Shown: one piece after another, positions 9,601 to 18,439 of the stretch
How the letters are laid out: every line of letters begins with the position of its first letter
Position numbering within the stretch: position 1 is the stretch's first letter
Assembly: GCA_030066045.1 (NCBI GenBank)
Contig: JASJCJ010000039.1
Location: 1-37,162, forward strand
Source of the DNA: Calothrix sp. MO_167.B12
GTDB lineage: Bacteria; Cyanobacteriota; Cyanobacteriia; Cyanobacteriales; Nostocaceae
Direction of reading: 5' to 3'
DNA length: 37,162 nucleotides
Translations under genes and position numbers: made by a program
The notes under the pieces: generated by a model
The model's database searches: none
What the model was told of the DNA's origin: nothing
What the model saw: only the letters and a program-made list of their open reading frames with translations

Positions 9601-9875
9601 ATTTAAACAAAGTTCTTGGTTTTGACTCATCACATAAACTACAACCGACACAAGCTTTAAATGCACTAGGACTGGATTCCTTAACTGCCATGGAGCTTAA
9701 AAATCGCTTTGTTAAGGAATTAGAAGTAGATGTAGCAATCGAAAAAATTATGGAAGGAATGACGATTGAACAACTAGCAGATTTAGTACTCATGCAATTT
9801 GCTTTAACAACTATTAACCTGTCAATCTCTGCCTCTGATAACTTTGCTGAAAATATGGAGGAAATTATTTTATGA
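6624..9875 (+). CDS. Type I PKS module: KS-AT-ACP
   Basis: A 1083-residue single polyketide synthase module. Ketosynthase: Cys176 in DTACSSS, His311 in ETHGTGT and His351 in NIGHLES are all present. Acyltransferase: FLFTGQGSQY, Ser626 in GHSVGEY, and HAFH at 726-729, the motif associated with malonyl-CoA and not methylmalonyl-CoA. Carrier: LGLDSL with Ser1019. No KR, DH or ER is present, so the added two-carbon unit should stay a beta-ketone. The C-terminus ends in an acidic-hydrophobic tail, NFAENMEEIIL, which fits the short linear docking motif recognised by TubC-type N-terminal docking domains, and such a domain opens the next protein. Start: ATG 6624 with aagg upstream. The stop overlaps the NRPS start (ATGA), implying coupled translation. 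Confidence 0.95.
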   Translation: MKLEMEPIAIIGIGCRFPGAKTPEAFWHILRNGVDTITEVPSERWDIDTFYHPEAATPRKMNTRYSGFLEQVDQFEPSFFGIAPREAQHIDPQQRLLLEVSWEALENAGIVPESLAGSQTGVFIGISNADYHRLLYKDLSRIEAYSGAGTASSIASNRLSYVLNLRGGSVTIDTACSSSLVAVNLACQSLQTGESNLCLVGGVNLILSPEATITFSQARMMAADGRCKTFDASADGYVRGEGCGVVILKRLSDALRDGDNIQAVIKGSAINQDGLTNGLTAPNGPSQQAVIRQALEKAGVKAAQISYVETHGTGTSLGDPIEVNSLKKVLMEGREGNQPCWIGSVKTNIGHLESAAGIAGLIKVVLSLQNKEIPPHLHLKQLNPLIKIKNTTIQIPTELQPWQAVSEKRLAGVSSFGFGGTNAHVILEEAPPQVKSEDDPERPLHLLTLSAKTPKALEDLVSHYQNHLESHPELAIADVCFSANTGRSHFDHRLALVAESTQKLIQQLKAFETGNQTTGLLTGQVTSQKCPKIAFLFTGQGSQYVDMGRELYSTQPVFRKTLEECDRILRLYLDKSLLNILYPQPGENSPIDQTAYTQPVLFAIEYALAQLWQSWGIKPDVVMGHSVGEYVAATIAGVFSLEDGLKLIAHRGRLMQQLPDGGEMVAVMASLEKVNQLIAPYTEKVAIAAINGPQSIVISGAAEAIGTVKEILEAEGIKIKQLQVSHAFHSPLMEPMMGWFETVANQITYNQPRMTLISNVTGSTADESIATASYWVNHVRQPVKFAQSMETLHQEGYDVFLEIGPKPILLGMGRRCLPEEVGIWLPSLRAFQSGWQQILHSLGKLYVQGVKIDWSGFNRDYPRSKVVLPTYPFQRQRYWIKGTKNESNTNGDNTNEKQLDTIASYIHQFDTQQLARMLEERGNFSPEQIELLPHLLQVLVERYQHHVSTTSANEKSVNLLLETQSHNLSIRQQLEITPLKERHALLINYIEEHLNKVLGFDSSHKLQPTQALNALGLDSLTAMELKNRFVKELEVDVAIEKIMEGMTIEQLADLVLMQFALTTINLSISASDNFAENMEEIIL

Positions 9876-12800
9876 ACCTAAATGAACTTTTATTTGAATT
9901 GTCAGAACGTGGTATTAAGTTGTCGGCTGAAGGAGAAAAACTCCATGTTCGCGCTGTTAAAGAAGTGCTAACGCGAGAAATACGTGAATCCCTCAATGAA
10001 CACAAAGCAGTTATTCTGGCATCACTAAATCAGCACAATCAACTCAAACTTACTTCCTCTATTTCTATTCCCACCATTTCACGGGACAGAGAAATTCCTC
10101 TAACCTCTGCTCAAGAAGGATTATGGTTCTTAGAGCGACTAGGAGCTAAGAGTTCCACTTACAACATCTCAGTCGCTCGTCAAATTGTAGGTAATCTTAA
10201 CTTAGCTGTTTTAGAAAAATGTATAGCTGAAATTGTTCGGCGTCACGAAATTCTGCGTACTAGCTTTAAAATGGTAAATGGTTCTGCTGTACAGGTAATC
10301 GATGCGGCTGTAACCGTACCTTTGTTAGTGATAGACTTGCAACCGTTAACTAAAAGCGAACAGTCTTTAAAAGTTCAATGGTTAGCTAATCAAGAAGTGC
10401 GACAATCATTTGACCTGGCAACTGCTCCCTTAGTGAGGTTTAAACTACTAAAATTAGGTTCCGAGTCTTATGTTCTGTTGCTGACAATCCACCACATCAT
10501 TTCAGATGTTTGGTCAATGGGGATTATGATTCAAGAGGTAGCCACCCTCTACAAAGCTTTTGTCGCTGGACAACCCTCCCCACTGCCAGAACTATCACTG
10601 CAATATGCTGATTATGCTTACTGGCAACGTCAGTGGTTAACCAATGAAATGCTGGAGGAACAATACAACTACTGGCAACAACAGCTCACAGGAGCGCCTA
10701 ATTTGCTGACACTGGCCACAGATAGACCCCGTCCGTCAGTACAAACTTTTCACGGCTCTTTGCTATACTTCCAACTCGATCAAGAATTGACGCAGCAGTT
10801 GAAGCAGCTAAGTCAACAAACGGCAGGCACCTTGTATATGACATTGTTGACTGCTTTTATGATTCTGCTCTCTTACTATAGCCGTCAAAAGGACATTCTA
10901 GTCGGTTCTCCAATTGCCAACCGTAATGTCAGCGATCTGAATTTATTAATTGGTTTTTTTGTCAATACCTTGGTAATGCGTGGGGATTTATCGGGGAACC
11001 CCACAATCCAAGAGATGCTGGAACGGATCAAAAAGGTTGCTTTAGATGCTTTTGCTCACCAAGATTTACCCTTTGGAAAATTAGTCGAAAAACTCTGTCC
11101 AGAAAGAAATCAAAGTTATAACCCTCTGTTCCAGGTTTGTTTTGTGTTTCAAAATGCCCCATTAGGTGAGTTCAATTTACCAGGTGTGAGCATATCTTCC
11201 ATGAATTTGGACAGAGATGCAGCAATTTTCGACTTAACTCTATCCATGGAAGAAACAGGGTCAGGATTACAAGGATACTGGGAATACAACAGTGACTTGT
11301 TTGATGTCAGGACTATTGAACAAATGTTGCGCCACTTGCAGATAGTTCTCAAACAAATGGTTGCTAATCCTCAACAAAAGATTGATGATATCACTGTTTT
11401 AAGTGAAAAAGAAGTACATCAGCAACTGATTACTTGGAACTCAACACAAGCTTCCTATCCTGAAGAGAAGACAATTCACCAATTATTTGAGGAACAAGCA
11501 AGTAAAACTCCAAACAATATAGCGGTGGTTTATGGAAATCAACATCTAACTTATTGGGAACTGGAAACTCGCGCCAATCAACTAGCACATTACCTCCGAC
11601 AACAAGGGGTAGGAACAGATACTTTGGTTGCTCTTTTCCTAAACAGATCATTAGATATGATTGTCGCTATCTTGGGTGTTCTCAAAGCAGGAGGTGCTTA
11701 CCTGCCTATGGATCCTGATTATCCTCAAGAGCGGCTTGATTTCATGGTTGAAGATTCTCAAGTATCCTATGGAATCACCACTCAAGCTTTAGTTAAATGC
11801 CTGCCACCACAAATTCCATCTCTGATATGCTTAGATACTGATGGGGAAAGCATTACTGCACAACCTGCAAATCCTCCCACAAACAAAACTACTCCTAGCA
11901 ACTTAGCTTACTGTATCTACACCTCTGGTTCTACTGGTAAACCAAAAGGAGCGTTATTGGAACATGGAAATGTTGTTCGACTTTTGGTAAACGATAAGTT
12001 GCAGTTTAATTTTACTGACAGCGATGTTTGGACAATGTTCCATTATTATGGTTTTGATTTCTCTGTTTGGGAAATGTATGGTGCATTGCTGTATGGTGGG
12101 AAATTAATCGTGGTACCCCAAGAGCTAACTAGAGATCCTTCTGGGTTTCTGGAATTACTTATCCGCGAGAAAGTAACTGTTCTAAATCAAACACCGACTT
12201 TCTTCTATAGCTTGATGCAGGAAAGCCTAAAACAACCGCAAGTAGATATTGCATTGCGATACATCATTTTCGGAGGTGAGGCACTATATCCCATTCAACT
12301 TAAAGCTTGGAAACAAGTATATCCCAATGTCAAGCTAATTAATATGTACGGAATCACAGAAACCACAGTACATGTCACCTTCAAGGAAATTACTGAACGG
12401 GAAATAGAGGAAAACGTTTGTAACGTTGGTATTCCTATACCCACTACCACAACATATATTATGGATTCTCAGTTACGGTTTCTCCCTGTGGGTGTACCGG
12501 GAGAAATATGTGTTGGTGGAGATGGTGTCAGTCGCGGATATCTCAACAGGGATGAACTGACAGCGAAAAGGTTTGTGCAAAACCCTTATAATTCCCAAGA
12601 GCGTATTTATCGTTCGGGAGACTTAGCAAAACTCTTACCTAATGGCGAAATGATACATCTAGGCAGGATGGATCATCAAGTGAAAATACGCGGTTTTAGG
12701 GTAGAATTAGGTGAGATTCAAAACCATTTGCTCAAACTTGCTAATATTAATGAAGCCGTTGTTGTTGCGAAAAAACTACGCTCGGATGATTTAGAAATTG

Positions 12801-14083
12801 TAGCCTACATAGTACCTACAAATCCCGGCATTACTGTTACAGAGCTACGGAATCACCTAGCAGAAACATTACCATATTTTATGATTCCGTCGGCGTTTGT
12901 GATCTTGGAGAAAATGCCAATCACTTCTAATGGCAAAGTAGACCACAAGGCTCTTCCTGCGCCAGATATATCCAGTTTTAGTAAGGACAGGAACTTTGTT
13001 CCACCTCGGGATTTTTTAGAAATGCAATTGGTACAAATTTGGGAAGAAGTTTTACAGGTTCATCCTGTGGGCGTGCAAGATAATTTCTTTAAAGTTGGTG
13101 GTCATTCTCTGCTAGCTGTACAGTTGATGACTCATATTCAAGATAAATTTGCCAAAAACCTACCTCTTTCTACACTCTTTCAAGGAGCAACCATTGAGGA
13201 ATTAGCAAGTATTCTCCGTCAGCAAGGAGAAACCCAACAGTGGTCTTCCTTAGTGGGAATACAGACTAAAGGTTCAAAGCCACCTTTTTTCTGCGTCCAT
13301 CCTATTGGTGGTAATGTTTTGTGTTATGCCGATTTAGCTCACCATCTAGGTAACGAACAGCCTTTCTACGGATTGCAAGCACGGGGTATTACAGGGAAAC
13401 AGAAGCCTCATATTAGTATCGAAGATATGGCAACAGATTATCTAGAATCTATCCGTAGGGTTCAACCTCAAGGTCCTTACTACTTGGGAGGCTGGTCTTT
13501 TGGTGGTTTAGTAGCATTCGAGATGGCACAAATGTTGCACTCATTGGGCGAACAGGTGGCGTTACTAGCTTTAATTGACACTCAAGCACCTATAGCTCAA
13601 TTAAAACAGTCAGATATAGATGATGCAATGCTTGCTGTTTTGGTTGCCAAAGATTTAGGAGGTAATTTCGGTAAAACAATACCCATCTGTGAGGATAAAT
13701 TACAACAACTAGAACCGGAAACACAACTTAATTACATCTTAGAATCAGCAAAGCAAGCAGCAATTATCTCTCCAGATGCCAACTTGGAGCAAATTAAACA
13801 AATTTTGCAAGTTTATAAAGCAAATATTCAAGCTTTCCTCAGTTATACTCCCCAGATTTACCCAAGTCGAATTACTCTTCTGCAAGCAACTGAATCCTCA
13901 TCGCAAGCCTATGATTTTCTGTTCAAAAAGTTTCCTCAGTTCAAGCAAGATGAATTCCTAGGATGGAGCCAGTTCTCAGCCCAACCCATAGAAGTACATT
14001 CCCTTGCAGGGAATCATTACTCGATATTGAGTAAATCTCAAATCCATAATTTAGTTGATAAACTAAAGTTATATCTCGATTAG
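9872..14083 (+). CDS. NRPS module: docking-C-A(Thr)-PCP-thioesterase
   Basis: A 1403-residue terminal NRPS module. Residues 1-55 form a TubC-like docking domain (LLFELSERGIKLSAEGEKLH). Condensation domain: active site HHIISD at 207-212. Adenylation domain: YTSGSTGKPKG (683-693), FDFSVWEMYG, MYGITETTVH, RSGDLAKL and NGKVDHK. Reading the ten pocket positions against GrsA gives D-F-W-N-I-G-M-V-H-K, the established threonine code. Carrier: GGHSL with Ser1079. Thioesterase: GWSFGG with Ser1209, Asp1236 and His1382, a complete triad. There is no epimerase, cyclisation or methylation domain, so L-Thr is expected. The product before tailoring would be a beta-ketoacyl-threonine, hydrolysed or cyclised by the TE. 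A hairpin terminator follows within 50 bases, closing the core cluster. Confidence 0.95.
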   Translation: MNLNELLFELSERGIKLSAEGEKLHVRAVKEVLTREIRESLNEHKAVILASLNQHNQLKLTSSISIPTISRDREIPLTSAQEGLWFLERLGAKSSTYNISVARQIVGNLNLAVLEKCIAEIVRRHEILRTSFKMVNGSAVQVIDAAVTVPLLVIDLQPLTKSEQSLKVQWLANQEVRQSFDLATAPLVRFKLLKLGSESYVLLLTIHHIISDVWSMGIMIQEVATLYKAFVAGQPSPLPELSLQYADYAYWQRQWLTNEMLEEQYNYWQQQLTGAPNLLTLATDRPRPSVQTFHGSLLYFQLDQELTQQLKQLSQQTAGTLYMTLLTAFMILLSYYSRQKDILVGSPIANRNVSDLNLLIGFFVNTLVMRGDLSGNPTIQEMLERIKKVALDAFAHQDLPFGKLVEKLCPERNQSYNPLFQVCFVFQNAPLGEFNLPGVSISSMNLDRDAAIFDLTLSMEETGSGLQGYWEYNSDLFDVRTIEQMLRHLQIVLKQMVANPQQKIDDITVLSEKEVHQQLITWNSTQASYPEEKTIHQLFEEQASKTPNNIAVVYGNQHLTYWELETRANQLAHYLRQQGVGTDTLVALFLNRSLDMIVAILGVLKAGGAYLPMDPDYPQERLDFMVEDSQVSYGITTQALVKCLPPQIPSLICLDTDGESITAQPANPPTNKTTPSNLAYCIYTSGSTGKPKGALLEHGNVVRLLVNDKLQFNFTDSDVWTMFHYYGFDFSVWEMYGALLYGGKLIVVPQELTRDPSGFLELLIREKVTVLNQTPTFFYSLMQESLKQPQVDIALRYIIFGGEALYPIQLKAWKQVYPNVKLINMYGITETTVHVTFKEITEREIEENVCNVGIPIPTTTTYIMDSQLRFLPVGVPGEICVGGDGVSRGYLNRDELTAKRFVQNPYNSQERIYRSGDLAKLLPNGEMIHLGRMDHQVKIRGFRVELGEIQNHLLKLANINEAVVVAKKLRSDDLEIVAYIVPTNPGITVTELRNHLAETLPYFMIPSAFVILEKMPITSNGKVDHKALPAPDISSFSKDRNFVPPRDFLEMQLVQIWEEVLQVHPVGVQDNFFKVGGHSLLAVQLMTHIQDKFAKNLPLSTLFQGATIEELASILRQQGETQQWSSLVGIQTKGSKPPFFCVHPIGGNVLCYADLAHHLGNEQPFYGLQARGITGKQKPHISIEDMATDYLESIRRVQPQGPYYLGGWSFGGLVAFEMAQMLHSLGEQVALLALIDTQAPIAQLKQSDIDDAMLAVLVAKDLGGNFGKTIPICEDKLQQLEPETQLNYILESAKQAAIISPDANLEQIKQILQVYKANIQAFLSYTPQIYPSRITLLQATESSSQAYDFLFKKFPQFKQDEFLGWSQFSAQPIEVHSLAGNHYSILSKSQIHNLVDKLKLYLD

Positions 14084-14105
14084 TTTTAGTTTTTCTAAAC
14101 AAAAT

Positions 14106-14131
14106 ACTCTCCCGAAAAGAGGAGAGTTTTT
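14106..14131 (+). terminator. Intrinsic terminator after the NRPS gene
   Basis: ACTCTCC (14106-14112) and GGAGAGT (14121-14127) form a 7-bp stem with an 8-base loop, followed by a run of five T. It lies 23 bases after the NRPS stop, so the SRPBCC and second desaturase genes may be a separate transcript or read-through. Confidence 0.75.
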
Positions 14132-14226
14132 AATACTCTTAATTAAGAGTTACACGAAGATTACCTGACCCCAAATCAAGATTTCAGTTATCAAGACTAT
14201 CCTTGATCAAATCAATTGTAATCAAT

Positions 14227-14661
14227 ATGAAATACAAAAAAACAATTAAAATTGATGCACCTGTAGATCAAGTATTTAATTTTTGTGCATCTCCTCATGG
14301 CTTTGAAAAACATTTTCCCCATCCAGTGCGTTGGATTAACAAACACGATCAATGGAATTTAGGTTCAATGATTGAATTTAACTTTCGCTTTTTATTTATT
14401 TGGATGTATTGGAAAACTGAGATAATAGCTTATGAAAAGAATGAGTTTTTTGCTGATGCTATGAAAGTAGGTTTTCCCTATAAATACTTGAATCATTACC
14501 ATTTTTTTGAGCCAGAAGGAAACAAAACTATTTATACAGATAAAATTGATTTTAGTTTAGGATTTGGCAATTTTCTAGACAGAACTATTGGTAAAATAAT
14601 TCTAGATTCACTCTTTACCAAACGCCATAAAAATCTCAAAAAATGCTTCTTTAATTACTAA
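14227..14661 (+). CDS. SRPBCC-fold protein (START/cyclase-like)
   Basis: About 144 residues from the ATG at 14227; an in-frame TTG at 14203 gives a longer form but is less likely. The opening pattern KKTIKIDAPVDQVFNFCASPHGFEKHFP and the later alternating strands plus a C-terminal helix (KRHKNLKKCF) are typical of the SRPBCC/polyketide cyclase superfamily, which binds hydrophobic ligands in a deep pocket. It could bind, shuttle or cyclise the lipid product of the neighbouring PKS-NRPS. That role rests on neighbourhood only, as the superfamily is functionally very broad. It lies 34 bp before the second desaturase and after a terminator. No strong Shine-Dalgarno is visible. Confidence 0.7.
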   Translation: MKYKKTIKIDAPVDQVFNFCASPHGFEKHFPHPVRWINKHDQWNLGSMIEFNFRFLFIWMYWKTEIIAYEKNEFFADAMKVGFPYKYLNHYHFFEPEGNKTIYTDKIDFSLGFGNFLDRTIGKIILDSLFTKRHKNLKKCFFNY

Positions 14662-14695
14662 TAAATGCAAAACAATATCGAATTTAGGGGGAATT

Positions 14696-15697
14696 ATGTT
14701 GAGAGAAGACTATACATCAATTGCTCAAAAAATAGCCAAAAAAGGTTTTTTAAAAGCAAACAATTTTCATGGAATAATCACAGTCTTAGCAGAAATAGCT
14801 TGTTTTTGTATTGGCTTGTTCTTGTTGTCGAAAACAACTTATTTTTCTCCTTTGTACTGGGTTATAGAAGTATTTTTAGGTCTATCCCTATTTCGCTTTT
14901 TTGTGATTCTTCATGAATGTGGGCATAAGGCATTATTCTCTTATAAATTCATGAATACTATTATTGGTACATTGGCTAGTCCTCTATGCATTGTTCCCTA
15001 TATCTGTTGGCGGAATATACACTATCAACATCACAAATGGGTTGGTGTAGTAGATAAAGACCCCACACAAGCTGTTCTTCTCAAATTGAGAGAAAATTCA
15101 AAGTTAACTCATAATCTATTTCGTCTTATTTGGAAAACTTGGTTTCCAATTTCATTTTTTAAGTTAATTTTTCAAGTTTTTTGGTTATACCCATTAAATG
15201 AGTATAATAAAAAGAGTTATACAAATGCTAAGGCTGGGTTTGTCTCGTTGATTGCAATTATAATTCCCCATGCTCTCTTGATTAGGTATTTGGGAATAGT
15301 TGATTATCTGATCATATGTACTCCAATGTTGCTGATTTATGCTATTTGGTTTGAAAATATGAATTTTTCTCAGCATGTTGGACTTTTTCCATACTTATCT
15401 AGCTACCGCCCAAGACCAATTCCACTGCACGAACAAGATTCTATCAGTCGTACTAGTGAGATGAATCCTATTTTCGCAGTTTTGTTGTGTTACAACTTCA
15501 ACTTACATATAGAACATCATCTATTTCCATCGGCACCTTGGTATCAACTACCAAAAATCAAGCATTTTTTAGAATCTGAGAAGAATTTAGACATAGATTA
15601 CAAAGGAGTACAATTTCCAGATTTTGTATTGCAATTACGTCGTCAAGATCCAATAGATATTTATTTAAAAACTCTTCCACCTCATGAAGACAAATAG
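14696..15697 (+). CDS. Second fatty acid desaturase / hydroxylase-type membrane enzyme
   Basis: A 333-residue membrane di-iron enzyme of the PF00487 type, distinct from the desaturase at 4191. Histidine boxes: HECGH (near residue 74), HYQHH (near 111) and HIEHH near the C-terminus, with hydrophobic segments at about 25-60 and 180-215. The three-box spacing fits acyl-lipid omega/delta-6-like desaturases, and some relatives are hydroxylases, ketolases or sphingolipid enzymes. The start is supported by agggggaatt just upstream. With the SRPBCC gene it forms a pair between the PKS-NRPS and the exporter, so a late tailoring step on the lipid tail is plausible. The substrate is unknown, and a role in membrane lipid desaturation is the main alternative. 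Confidence 0.85.
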   Translation: MLREDYTSIAQKIAKKGFLKANNFHGIITVLAEIACFCIGLFLLSKTTYFSPLYWVIEVFLGLSLFRFFVILHECGHKALFSYKFMNTIIGTLASPLCIVPYICWRNIHYQHHKWVGVVDKDPTQAVLLKLRENSKLTHNLFRLIWKTWFPISFFKLIFQVFWLYPLNEYNKKSYTNAKAGFVSLIAIIIPHALLIRYLGIVDYLIICTPMLLIYAIWFENMNFSQHVGLFPYLSSYRPRPIPLHEQDSISRTSEMNPIFAVLLCYNFNLHIEHHLFPSAPWYQLPKIKHFLESEKNLDIDYKGVQFPDFVLQLRRQDPIDIYLKTLPPHEDK

Positions 15698-15709
15698 GAA
15701 ATCGAAGAA

Positions 15710-15846
15710 GATGTTTTCAAAGTTCAGCAAGGTATAATTAGGAGCTTCTGATTCAGCTTCATTGCAACGAAAAATCAAGGTTTTAGCTCTATATTAAGAT
15801 GTTTCGCTGTATTGATGTTCAGGTCAGAAGACTCTTTGAAAACATC
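15710..15846. mobile_element. 137-bp MITE-like element with 13-bp inverted ends
   Basis: gatgttttcaaag at 15710-15722 is the exact reverse complement of ctttgaaaacatc at 15834-15846, with about 110 non-coding bases between. The end sequence resembles the IS5-like end seen at 882 (gcatgttttcaaac). No clear target duplication was found. It fills most of the gap between the second desaturase and the DevB-like gene. Confidence 0.6.
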
Positions 15847-15883
15847 CTCTAAAACTCATCAAAATTTTCAGTAGCACACTAAA

Positions 15884-17182
15884 ATGCAGAAAACTCAAAA
15901 GCAAGGAAGTCTTTTATTGAAACTTCCTAATTGGAAACTGATTGCTCTTATCGCTGTAGGAGCAACAATAGCAATTACAATTCCCACATACTATTTCTTA
16001 AATACGAAAACTGTTAAACAACAGCCTTTAGTTGCATCTACAAAACCGAAAGCTGTTACAGCGTTAGGACGACTAGAGCCTAAGGGAGAAGTGATTAATA
16101 TATCTGCTCCAAGTTCATTGGAAGGAGCTAGAGTTGAACAACTTTTAGTCAAAAAAGGAGAATGGGTTAAAGCTGGACAAGTTATTGCTATTTTAGATCG
16201 TCGCGATCGCCTAAAAGCTCAACTCAAACAATCTCAAAAGCAAGTTGCAGCTGCTCAGGCTCGTTTAGATCAAGTGAAATCAGGAGCTAAGGAAGGAGAA
16301 ATTAAAGCCCAAAAAGCAGTTATTGCTCGCTTAGAAAAAGAGTTGTTTCAAGAAAGAAAAGCTCAACAGGCTAAGATTTCTGGCTTAAGAGCTAAGTTTT
16401 TCAGGGAGCAAGATGTTCAACAAGCTAAACTTTCCAGCTTACAAGCAGAATTGAATAATGCTGTAAGAGAGTGCCAACGTTATGAAACTTTGTTTCAACA
16501 AGGTGCAGTGGCAGCATCCATTCGTGATACTAAATGTTTAGCAAGTAAAACATCAAATGAACATTTTAAAGAAGCAGAAGCAGCTAAAAACCAGACAATA
16601 GAAACTTTGCAAGAGCAAATCAACGAGACACAAGCAAGTAGAAGTAAAAGCTTAGACAGTTTATCGCAGCAAATTGTAGAAGCTAAAGCCACCTTACAGC
16701 GCATTCAACAAGTTCGTCCGGAAGATGTTAAAGTTGCTCAAGCTGAGATTGACAGCGCAATAGCAGCAGTAAAAAAAGCACAGCAAGAACTTGATTTGGC
16801 CTATATCCGCACTTTTAGAGAAGGGAAAATCTTAAAAGTACATGCTTACCCTGGTGAAGTAATTGATGCTCAAGGGGTTGTCGAGTTAGGACAAACTAAT
16901 CAGATGTATGCGGTGGCTGAAGTATACGAAACCAATATTGGCAAAGTTCGCCCTGGTCAAAAAGCTACTATAAATAGCGAATTTGGAGGTTTTACAGGAG
17001 AATTACAAGGAATAGTAGAAGATGTTGGCTTGAAAATTGGGAAAAGAAATATTCTTGATACTGACCCAGCAGCTAATGTAGATGTCAGAGTCATGGAAGT
17101 AAAGATCCAAATTAATTCAGAAGATAGTCAAAAAGTTAAAAATTTGACCAATTTGCAGGTAAAAGTATCGATTCATATCTGA
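15884..17182 (+). CDS. devB: DevB-family membrane fusion protein of an ABC exporter
   Basis: A 432-residue HlyD-type periplasmic adaptor. One N-terminal membrane segment (about 17-37) is followed by the first half of a lipoyl-like domain (GRLEPKGEVINISAP... KGEWVKAGQVIAILD), a long Gln/Lys/Ala-rich coiled coil (about 115-300) and the second beta half (LKVHAYPGEVIDAQGVVELGQTN, cut here for length). The DevB family works with DevC and DevA, and in heterocyst-forming cyanobacteria the founding system exports heterocyst glycolipids to a TolC-like outer-membrane channel. Several paralogues usually exist per genome, so the symbol denotes the family. Here its place behind lipid-type biosynthetic genes suggests it exports that product. 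Confidence 0.88.
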   Translation: MQKTQKQGSLLLKLPNWKLIALIAVGATIAITIPTYYFLNTKTVKQQPLVASTKPKAVTALGRLEPKGEVINISAPSSLEGARVEQLLVKKGEWVKAGQVIAILDRRDRLKAQLKQSQKQVAAAQARLDQVKSGAKEGEIKAQKAVIARLEKELFQERKAQQAKISGLRAKFFREQDVQQAKLSSLQAELNNAVRECQRYETLFQQGAVAASIRDTKCLASKTSNEHFKEAEAAKNQTIETLQEQINETQASRSKSLDSLSQQIVEAKATLQRIQQVRPEDVKVAQAEIDSAIAAVKKAQQELDLAYIRTFREGKILKVHAYPGEVIDAQGVVELGQTNQMYAVAEVYETNIGKVRPGQKATINSEFGGFTGELQGIVEDVGLKIGKRNILDTDPAANVDVRVMEVKIQINSEDSQKVKNLTNLQVKVSIHI

Positions 17183-17272
17183 ACAAATTATTTTCAGAAT
17201 ATTAAGATTAATCTTTTACAGGCTGATATTCCTCAGAAAAATTTACTCATTATAGCTACATATATCTAGAAT

Positions 17273-18439
17273 ATGTTTCGACGCAAAACACCTCTCGCTT
17301 GGTTACAACTGACTAGAGTCAAAGCTCGCTTCATTGTGGCTTTAATCGGTATTGCTTTTGCAGATATTCTCATGTTTATGCAGTTAGGCTTTCAAGAAGG
17401 ACTGTATGACTGTAATACCATTTTCCATAGAAATATTAAAGCCGACATAGTGATGCTGAGTTCTCAAACAGTAGGTATTTACTATATGGAAAGTTTTCCA
17501 AGACCATTATTGTATGAAGCTCTAAATTTTGAAGGAGTTGAATCTGTTAATTCTACATACGTTGATGTTCTGGCATGGAAAAATCCTGATACACATCAGT
17601 CTTATCCCATATTAACTTATGCTTTTGATCCAAATAAACCTATTTTACTATTACAGGGGATTGAGGAAAATTTAGAGCAATTAAAACTGCCAGATACTGT
17701 TTTATTTGATATTACTTCACGCCCCGAATGGGGTACTAATTTTATGAAGGAAGAGTTAGAAAAAGGTGACTCTGTATACACTGAAGTTAATGAGCGCAGA
17801 ATTAATTTAGCTGGCTTGTTTACTATGGGTCCGTCTTTTTCTGCTGATGCTAATTTAATTACTAGTGATTTAAATTTTCTCAGGATTGTTAAAAATCGCT
17901 CTCCCCAACAGATAGATGTAGGTTTAATTACTGTTAAACCTGGTTATAATATTCAACAAGTTCTCTCGGTACTAAGAAAGAAGTTACCCCAGAAAGATGT
18001 GAAAATTATGACGAAGCAAGACTTTGTGGATCTAGAAACTAAATATTGGGCTGAAAGCAGTCCGATTGGGGTAATTTTTGGTCTGGGTGTTATTATGGGG
18101 TTTACTGTTGGTGCAGTTATTGTTTATCAAATTTTATATGCAGATGTTTCTGACCATCTAAGCGAATATGCAACATTGAAAGCAATGGGTTATTCCCATC
18201 AATACTTGTTGACTCTTGTTTTTCAAGAAGCTTTGATTCTAGCTTTTTTTGGTTATCTTCCTGGATATATTATGAGCTTATTACTATATGATCTCACTAG
18301 AGCAGAATCATTTTTACCAATATTTATGACAGTAAACAGAGGAGTTAATATACTAACATTAACCGTGTTAATGTGTTTTATTTCTGGTGTCATTGCAGTA
18401 CGTAAATTAAAAGATGCTGACCCAGCAGATGTTTTTTAA
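17273..18439 (+). CDS. devC: DevC-family ABC exporter permease
   Basis: A 388-residue permease of the MacB/FtsX type as seen in DevC. One membrane segment near the N-terminus (about 20-42, following RRKTPLAWLQLTRVKARF) precedes a large periplasmic domain. Three more segments lie near the C-terminus (about 265-290, 315-340 and 355-378), ending with the coupling pattern KLKDADPADVF. It begins 90 bp after the DevB-like gene. The ATPase gene that normally follows closely is here displaced by a 415-bp insert. Which substrate it moves cannot be told from sequence. Confidence 0.88.
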   Translation: MFRRKTPLAWLQLTRVKARFIVALIGIAFADILMFMQLGFQEGLYDCNTIFHRNIKADIVMLSSQTVGIYYMESFPRPLLYEALNFEGVESVNSTYVDVLAWKNPDTHQSYPILTYAFDPNKPILLLQGIEENLEQLKLPDTVLFDITSRPEWGTNFMKEELEKGDSVYTEVNERRINLAGLFTMGPSFSADANLITSDLNFLRIVKNRSPQQIDVGLITVKPGYNIQQVLSVLRKKLPQKDVKIMTKQDFVDLETKYWAESSPIGVIFGLGVIMGFTVGAVIVYQILYADVSDHLSEYATLKAMGYSHQYLLTLVFQEALILAFFGYLPGYIMSLLLYDLTRAESFLPIFMTVNRGVNILTLTVLMCFISGVIAVRKLKDADPADVF

